NCBI GenBank assembly: GCA_028641055.1
Contig: CM054063.1
Coordinates: 43,195,136-43,259,135 of the forward strand
DNA length: 64,000 nt
Direction of reading: 5' to 3'
Source of the DNA: Alopecurus myosuroides
Taxonomy: Eukaryota > Streptophyta > Magnoliopsida > Poales > Poaceae
Shown here: positions 57,900 to 64,000 of the stretch, piece by piece
Position numbering within the stretch: position 1 is the stretch's first letter
Layout of the letters: every line of letters starts with the position of its first letter
Position numbers and translations under genes: made by a program
The notes under the pieces: generated by a model
Databases searched by the model: none
What the model was told of the DNA's origin: nothing
The model's input: the letters and a program-made list of their open reading frames with translations, nothing else

Positions 57900-58797
57900 T
57901 GGGTTGTGACGTAATGTATTTTCTATTTACCATTCGTTGACACAAGCATATAACTCTCTAAAAAATGTTTTCAATACCTCTGCTTAACAAAATAAAAGCT
58001 CTAACATATGATTGATCCATGCTTCCCTCTGCGAAGGGCCTTAATTTTACTTTTATGTTGAGTCTTCACCTTCTCACTTTGTGCACCTTCTTGAGAGTAG
58101 TACCTATTATTCTTAGTGTAATGTGCTTTTCTCAGAACAGGTTCAATTGTAGTATAACTTTGATGCTTGTATCTTTGATATCTTTATTTCTAGTCTTCAT
58201 TTGAACTTCAGAGGTGTCCTGGCATTTATGTTTTGATCCACTCTTAAGGGAAAGCAAGTACACTTTATCATACCCTATTATGAGAATTGCAATCATGTAG
58301 ATTGATATGCTTCATGTTCTATATTATTAGTTTGTTGGCATCTTTTCATGGCTTGCATAACTGCTGGGTAACTTTTATCTTGCATACATCTTATTATGAA
58401 TTTCCTGAGCACTTGATCGTATAGTGAGTATATTTACAACATACGAAACAAATGTGTTCGTAAAAGTCTTTTATCGCACTCACTTGTCACTGAATTGCTT
58501 GAGGACAAGCAAGAAATTAAGCTCGGGGGAGTTGATACGTCCAAAACGTATCTCTTTTTCCGGACACTTTTCGAACAAAACCATCATCTTTTTCATTTTT
58601 CGAGCGCCAAAAAATGGAATTTTTTGTGAAGTACCTACCATAAATATCTTCAATAAATATAGAAATAATAAATTTAAAGTTATTAGACCATATTACATCT
58701 ACAAAAAATCAAATTCCTTCCACTAAAAAGCTTCAAATTTACCTCTTTTCAAAAAGACAGGTTTCTGCCAATTTGGTTGGAAACGGGTCGAACAGGA
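57900..58797 (+). mobile_element. 3' end of another LTR retrotransposon (internal tail, PPT, partial LTR)
   Basis: 57900-58518 is non-coding internal tail with 'gaggacaagcaag' just before the polypurine tract (about 58519-58532, aagctcgggggagt). The LTR starts TGATACGTCC at 58533, a start common in pooid gypsy LTRs, and is cut off at 58797 by RLG-C. The left side is cut by the CACTA-like end at 57899. The LTR part is homologous in reverse to the satellite at 1-13802. Confidence 0.8.
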
Positions 58798-58900
58798 GCT
58801 TAGTAAGTTTTTTGCTGCTGATTGCTTTCATGCCTTTGCCTTGTTACTTGATGCGTGATACCCAGAATTACTGATGCGGCCCTTATTGTTTCAACTGCAG

Positions 58901-59586
58901 GCACTAACCTTGCGGCCCCAGAAGAATATGATGTAAAAAAGGTTAAAACTTTAAAGACTGTGCTCCGGACCTTCTTCGCCGGCACCAAGTGGATATTGGA
59001 CGCCGTGCAATGGCCGACTGAGGCATATCCGGGTGAAGAAAACCTTATCCAAGCATGCTCCACCGTGCATGCGTGGATCGAGCTCTGGAAACGCTCGGCA
59101 TGCCGGGTTGGTATGACCCGGGCCTTTGCGCTGGCTAAGGCTTACTTTCCTAAGCTTGAGCCGGCAAAGGTGATATCCGGGTTTCCAGAATTCAAAGCGA
59201 ATGGCTCCAGGTTTGGGCCCAAGGACTTCAAGGCAGTACAATCCGCAGTGCGTCACTCGGCAACCACTTTGGCCGATAGTATGGACCTGCGCACGTTTAT
59301 GAGTTCGTACGATGCTGAAAACAAAGCCGTGCAGGAGGAAGCACCCCCACCCTTCGATATTTTGGAGAAGTGGAATGCTGATTCGGGCAGGAAAAGGGAA
59401 GAAGCCGCGAAGAGGGAAGCCGAGTTAGGGTCATAGCCAACCACCTCTATGCCGGCTGTCCGCCCGCCTGTCCGTCCTGATGCGAAGAATCCGGGTGACG
59501 ATGCTGGGAAAGCTGAAGAGCAAGCCCAGGACCAAGACCCGGAGGGCAAGGGCAAATATGTGGACCCGACTCGGGAGGCCGAGTAA
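58901..59586 (+). pseudogene. Last exon of the antisense gene in RLG-C
   Basis: An acceptor at 58900 (caactgcag|gca) leads into TNLAAPEEYDVKK, WKRSACRVGMTRAFALAKAY, PPPFDILEKW and a charged tail ending DPTREAE at TAA 59584. TAG at 59434-59436 interrupts the frame after AELGS. This copy lacks the indel and stops of RLG-B near 19205-19250 and so shows the intact form of that part. Upstream exons are absent. Confidence 0.8.
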
Positions 59587-60676
59587 ACAACTGCCGTCAT
59601 GATACCTTGGTCATTTGATACTTTTGTTCGAAACAAATATTCTTTTGACGGTGCACCTGTGCACCTTTTGATACTAGTATCGAGATTTGTAATGCACTTT
59701 AATTCCTTGATATACTTTGTGCCTTTCCTGGCCTTTGGATGAATTTGATACTTGTCTGTTTTTGAGCTCATTCTTGATATCCGATTTTCTTTGTGGTTCC
59801 TTTTGTGAGGCTCGGTTTCCGAGTATCGTGGGTTTTGACAAGTGGACTTTTCTCTAAGTCCCCAAGTCCCCAAGACTCGGATGTTAGGGTTTTTCGAGCT
59901 TGGTAACTAAGAAACTTGTTTCTATTTCGAAATCCCCAGTCCCCAAGGCCCGAAATCCGAGTCTGGGATGTGTGGTCTCTCCAAGAGAAAAAATTGTTTT
60001 CTACTAAGCCCAAACCTAGAGCCATTTCACATAGGTACTGAAGTTATGCTTAATAAACTTTGAGTTTCCGGCTAGTAGCCCTGTACTCTGCATAACTTGT
60101 GGTTTAGATGACCCTTTTGACTATCTTGTACTATAAGCCGGCTTTCGCATGGATATCATGTTTGTTACATCTATACGAAAACAGGGTCAGGCAAGTCCCA
60201 TTGGGCTTCATGGCTGATTGTAATCGTAAGCGAGCAAATCATGCCACTTTAGTGCGAGTCACATCGAGCTTAAGTAAGATAAGTCAAGAAAATTTGGCTC
60301 CTTTGTCCGGTTATAAGATTGTAGCCGTACTCGTTTGCGAGTAATCGGCCCTTATAACTCATAGGCATCAAGCCCGGGTCTTTGAGTTTGTAGCTGTGCT
60401 ATTCAAGCAATCAGCCCCCAAGACCTAGATATAAGCAACATACTTAATGAAACTGATGTACTGATAACAATAAATGATACTTACCTGTAACCGAAGTAAA
60501 GATCGTAACAAAATAAGACTTGATAACGCATGTGAGGAAGATATATTTCTTAACCATCTCTTTATTGATACGAGAAAGTTTGGGTCAGCAGGCCGCCTCA
60601 TTAAAAACCTTCCAGTCCCCTTAGGTACCCTGGATAGGAAAAGAGTGCGTCTGAAACCTGCTGCCCGTTACATTGT
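59587..60676. other. Convergent 3' region of RLG-C
   Basis: Non-coding; closely similar to 19799-20818 in RLG-B, with an extra stretch (about 60236-60270) lacking there. Confidence 0.75.
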
Positions 60677-62131
60677 TTAATTCTTCTTGGGAATCTGTTC
60701 CGAACTGACGTAACCGATACACATTCTCCACTTGTTGGTCTTTATTATTATGAGTACCGGGTTTGCTAGCCAATCCGGGTGAGACGTTTCCATGACGCGG
60801 CTGGCTGTGAACGGCCGTGCAACTTCTTCTCCTATGGCAGATGGTTTGGGGGGATCATCCTTGATGAAAGCCACCATCTTGGTGTCTTGTGCTGCCTTGA
60901 ACTTTGCTCTTTTGTCTTTAGTGCTCGGCCTTTTCGATGTTGTTCTGTCGTCCGGGTCTGCCTGAGACCGGTAACACTTGAGTTCTTGTTTTCTGCAAGC
61001 TTGCTCAGCCATTGCTGCATCTCCCTCGTCGCACTCAGCCGCTATATCCCGACTTCCATGTATGATGATGGTCTGCTTAGGACCCGGAATTTTTAGCTGT
61101 AGATACACATAACACGTCCTAGCCATGAATTTAGCATAAGCCGGCCTTCCGAACAGCGCGTGATAAGGACTGCGCAACTTGACCACCTCGAAAGTGAGCC
61201 ACTCAACTCGATAATTGTCCTTTGACTCCCCAAAAGCTACCTCCAATGTGATTTTTCCCTCGGGGCACGCTGAGTGACCCGGCACTATCCCATGAAAAAT
61301 TGTTGAACTTTTCTGTAGCTGAGACTCCTTGAGACCCATGCGCAGAAAGGTTTCCCAATACAGGATATTGATGCTACTTCCACCATCCATCAGGACCTTT
61401 TTCAGCTCGTACCCATTGACGTGCGGCGCAACTACCAATGCTAAGACTCCCGGGTGTTCTATTCTTTCCGGGTGATCCCTTCTGCTCCATGTTAAGTCCT
61501 GCTCTGACCACCTCAGGTATCTCGGGACAGCCGAGGAAACCGAGTTTACCGCTTGCTTCAGTATCTTTTTGTCCTTGTTAGAACTTCCTGTAGTATGCAC
61601 GTGATATTGACCCAACTGCTTGGGGTTAGCCTGGAAACCTCCAGCTCCTCCTTGGTTGTTACCCTGATTTCCGGCTGCCAAGTTACCGGCTGGGGGTGGG
61701 CTGTTGCCCGGGTTTCCACCTGGAGCCGGTCCTCCTCCCCGACCTGCACCTCGCATGGCTCTGTTCACTTCCTCGTTCTTCCATCTCTGTAGGTCGGCGC
61801 ACTGCTCTAAGGAGTGGTTAGCCGGCCTACCGTTCCTGCTGTGCTTCGGGCATGCCATTCTGAAGATGTCCCAATTGTTACTCGGCCTTGGCGGCCCTTG
61901 ATAGTTTCCTCCATTGTGATTTCCAGTATTGAAATTTCCTTCTACCCTGGGTCTCGAAGACCCGGCTTCTGTGCTGGTGACAAACTCGGAGCCCCCCTCA
62001 AACGGGCGCTTATTCTGGCTGTTTCCGTTGTTACCCGGCGCTGATCCATTGCCGGTTCTTCCACTGTTGCTTGCGTTCGATTTTGCTTTTTTGTCATAAA
62101 CTTCCTCTTCTGTAGTGTTTGTTGCATGCAT
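60677..62131 (-). CDS. RLG-C gag C-terminus, protease and RT stub, open frame of 484 codons
   Basis: The longest undisturbed stretch of this subfamily. It contains the CPKHSRNGRPANHSLEQC block, Gly/Pro/Asn-rich spacer, aspartic protease with D-G-G-S (VLMDGGSSINILY), protease tail, then directly the fused RT remnant (AIGEEVARP, HPDWLANP, KWRMCIGY) and IPKKN-stop. The fusion replaces the rest of pol. ATG 62131 is only the first Met after a frameshifting deletion at about 62125 and not the true start. It is probably not expressed as such, but the protease module looks intact. Confidence 0.75.
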   Translation of the reverse strand: MHATNTTEEEVYDKKAKSNASNSGRTGNGSAPGNNGNSQNKRPFEGGSEFVTSTEAGSSRPRVEGNFNTGNHNGGNYQGPPRPSNNWDIFRMACPKHSRNGRPANHSLEQCADLQRWKNEEVNRAMRGAGRGGGPAPGGNPGNSPPPAGNLAAGNQGNNQGGAGGFQANPKQLGQYHVHTTGSSNKDKKILKQAVNSVSSAVPRYLRWSEQDLTWSRRDHPERIEHPGVLALVVAPHVNGYELKKVLMDGGSSINILYWETFLRMGLKESQLQKSSTIFHGIVPGHSACPEGKITLEVAFGESKDNYRVEWLTFEVVKLRSPYHALFGRPAYAKFMARTCYVYLQLKIPGPKQTIIIHGSRDIAAECDEGDAAMAEQACRKQELKCYRSQADPDDRTTSKRPSTKDKRAKFKAAQDTKMVAFIKDDPPKPSAIGEEVARPFTASRVMETSHPDWLANPVLIIIKTNKWRMCIGYVSSEQIPKKN

Positions 62132-64000
62132 CCATCAGTTCTCCCATCGTAACCTCAGAAGCATTCCGACTAGATTTCATGCGAGTTAACTTTTGCACTT
62201 AAGGTGTGTACTTGCATGTTTTCGCCATAGCTTGTAATGCATCCTTAGGCTGAATATCTGTGGATGAATGAAGTATTTCCATAACCCGGCGCACCCAGCT
62301 GCGCGCCGACTCTCCCTTCTTCTGAACGCATCGCTCTAGGTCATCAATAGTGAATAACTTTCTGCACGTCCCATGAAAGTGCTTGATAAACGCGGTCTTC
62401 AATTCCTCCCACGATTTGATAGATCTTTCCGGTAGATTGGTGAACCATAACTTTGTTGCTCCTTCTGACATCATCAAGTAGATGAACTTGGCTTGAAGAT
62501 TCTCGGATGCATTGCGAATCGACATAGCCATCTCGTAACCGCTGAACCATGTTTCTGGATCCATAGTCGGCTCGTAGTTCACTACTTTACCCGGTTCTTT
62601 GAATTTTTCCGGGTAAGGTTCAGCCCTAATGCTATCCGAGAGACACTTAGGTCCTGCGAGATTGGTCGGAACTGGCCTTACTCGGGAAACGTGCGATCCT
62701 GCGGGGGGCACGGCTGGACGCGGTACTGCTGGTGGTCCGTGCACCGCAGACCCGGCCACGGCTCTCCTGGCTCTAGAACTATCCACGATAGCTTGTGCTG
62801 CTGCTGGTGCTGGTGCTTTTTGGACACTGGGAGGAGGCGGCATTTGCTGCTGCTCTTCCCTCCGCCGTGCTAAACTTGTCTGGGTATTGCCGGTATTGCC
62901 TCGCTGCTGACTGACATATGGTGTCCCAGGCATTCCACTTATGTGATCTTGATAATTAGCTTGCTGCGCCACCGCAGTATGCAGCATATCTATCGCCCGC
63001 CGGGTCTCCTCTGCGTGGGGTGACTCTCTCATGGGGACTCCTCTCGCCGGGTCTCCTACGCGAGTGTTGCTGCGTATACGTTGTCCATGGGATTGTTGTA
63101 ATGACCTGCCGGTGTGCGAAATCGTGACGGTGGTGGTGGTGGTAATGTATTGCCGGTTGTAACTCCAGTCTGTGGTAAAGGTAACCCGGCTTGCACGTTT
63201 GCCGGCTGTGTTCCCACAGTTGCCGGTTGAGGTGCAGTTCCTTGGTTCACCGCTGGAATCGGCTGATCTTGAGGTGTGATGAACAGAGTAGCCGGATTTA
63301 TAACTCCACCCAACGCTGGTAATCGGGTTTGGTGCCTTTGATGTATTCTAGTTGTTTCGTCTCGGAGCCGGGTTTCCAGTGCATCCAGCTCACGTTGGCG
63401 TGTGGCCATCCCTTGCCTTTCTGCTTCTACTTGCCTTCTTTGTTGCTCCAATGCACGACGGGCTACATCTAGATCCCTAACACGTTCCGCCGCGTTTTCC
63501 GGAGTGATAACCGTGGCAAGGACTGTGGGATCTAGAATCAGATTGTTGTCGAACAGGGCCGGATGTTGCGGATTGGAAGGACCCGCCCCTGGTGTCCGGT
63601 TTGCTAGAAATCCGAACGTGTCCGCCGCTCGACTGGTAACCGATGCCGAATCTCCGTCAACCCGGACCAAAACCGGGTTTCCGTTAGCCGGACCTTGCTG
63701 CTGAGCCAATGCTTGTGCTGCTCCGACTGCGGCCGCGGTCACGTTCTCCTGGTTGAGATTGTTCGCAGGAGCCGTGTAAACCGCAACCCGGCGCACAATG
63801 CTTGGCGCGAATTCATGTTGTGCCTCTTCCCTGCTATTTTCCTCATACCGGTTCTCCAGTAGATGCAGGATAGACTCGGTATCATCTTCTCTCTCGACCC
63901 TGCCACGCGGGGTCCATGCCGGCTCCTCCGGCTGTTCCCTCTTTGTGGCGGGTTCTTCTGTCGGATCTGTCGTTCCAACTGATTCTTCTCCATCTGATTG
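62132..64000 (-). pseudogene. RLG-C gag, N-terminal and capsid part
   Basis: Open frames 63796-63056 and 63032-62199 carry the coiled coil, proline-rich linker and capsid-like domain (FHGTCRKLFTIDDLERC). Breaks: TAA near 62199 where RLG-A has TTA, a small deletion at about 62125, and a filler replacement at about 63035-63062. The gag start lies to the right of the window. Confidence 0.85.

Larger units (their letters stand above)
58798..64000 (-). mobile_element. RLG-C: pol-deleted gypsy copy, truncated left, runs off the window
   Basis: Same order as RLG-B: the last exon of the antisense gene (plus strand), convergent 3' region, RT stub, protease and gag (minus strand). The left end begins exactly at the exon 8 donor of the antisense gene (gcttagtaag), with no LTR. 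The 5' LTR lies beyond base 64000. Both pol deletion joins match RLG-B. Confidence 0.88.

Overview
The window is nuclear DNA of a grass, most likely a temperate (pooid) species. The evidence is the mix of element types: a Tat-lineage Ty3/gypsy family with an extra antisense gene, CACTA (En/Spm) transposons with TNP2 transposase, an LTR element with a tRNA-Asp-type primer site, and a retroelement LTR that opens TGATACGTCC. I see no intact host gene. Everything reads as nested repeats of the kind found in heterochromatin, and nearly every coding region carries stops or frameshifts.

Layout. (1) 1-13802: a tandem satellite of about 673 bp, 20 full copies and one partial, continuing off the left edge. 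(2) 13803-14664: a degenerate array edge, AT-rich DNA, a 5S-rRNA-like segment, and the right terminus of a CACTA element. (3) 14665-32455: two nested gypsy elements. The outer one (RLG-A, 14665-14905 plus 24909-32455, minus-strand coding) has a gag-protease-RT-RNaseH-integrase region but no extra gene in the window. Inserted into its 3' region is RLG-B (14906-24908), complete with two 474-bp LTRs. RLG-B has gag and protease, has lost almost all of pol, and carries a spliced antisense gene with its own TATA box. (4) 32456-34283: about 1.8 kb of low-repeat sequence with one unrecognised ORF and the start of an interrupted gene or transposon exon. (5) 34284-55202: a non-autonomous LTR element (target duplication CCGTC) whose 3' LTR is split by a 14-kb CACTA element (40431-54445, target duplication TCC) with two degenerate genes. 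(6) 55203-57899: continuation of the interrupted unit, with two exons resembling plant En/Spm-type transposon proteins and a CACTA-like terminus. (7) 57900-58797: the 3' part of another LTR element. (8) 58798-64000: RLG-C, a second pol-deleted relative of RLG-B, truncated at its left end and running off the window.

How the parts relate. RLG-B and RLG-C share the same two pol deletion junctions and so belong to one amplified, pol-less, antisense-gene-bearing subfamily. RLG-A keeps the missing enzymes and could be related to a helper. The satellite is colinear over about 280 bp, in reverse orientation, with the LTR fragment at 58533-58797, so it probably arose from an LTR. The CACTA element at 40-54 kb appears to carry a second copy of its 5' control module in front of its second gene. 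These three relationships are the most interesting things in the window.
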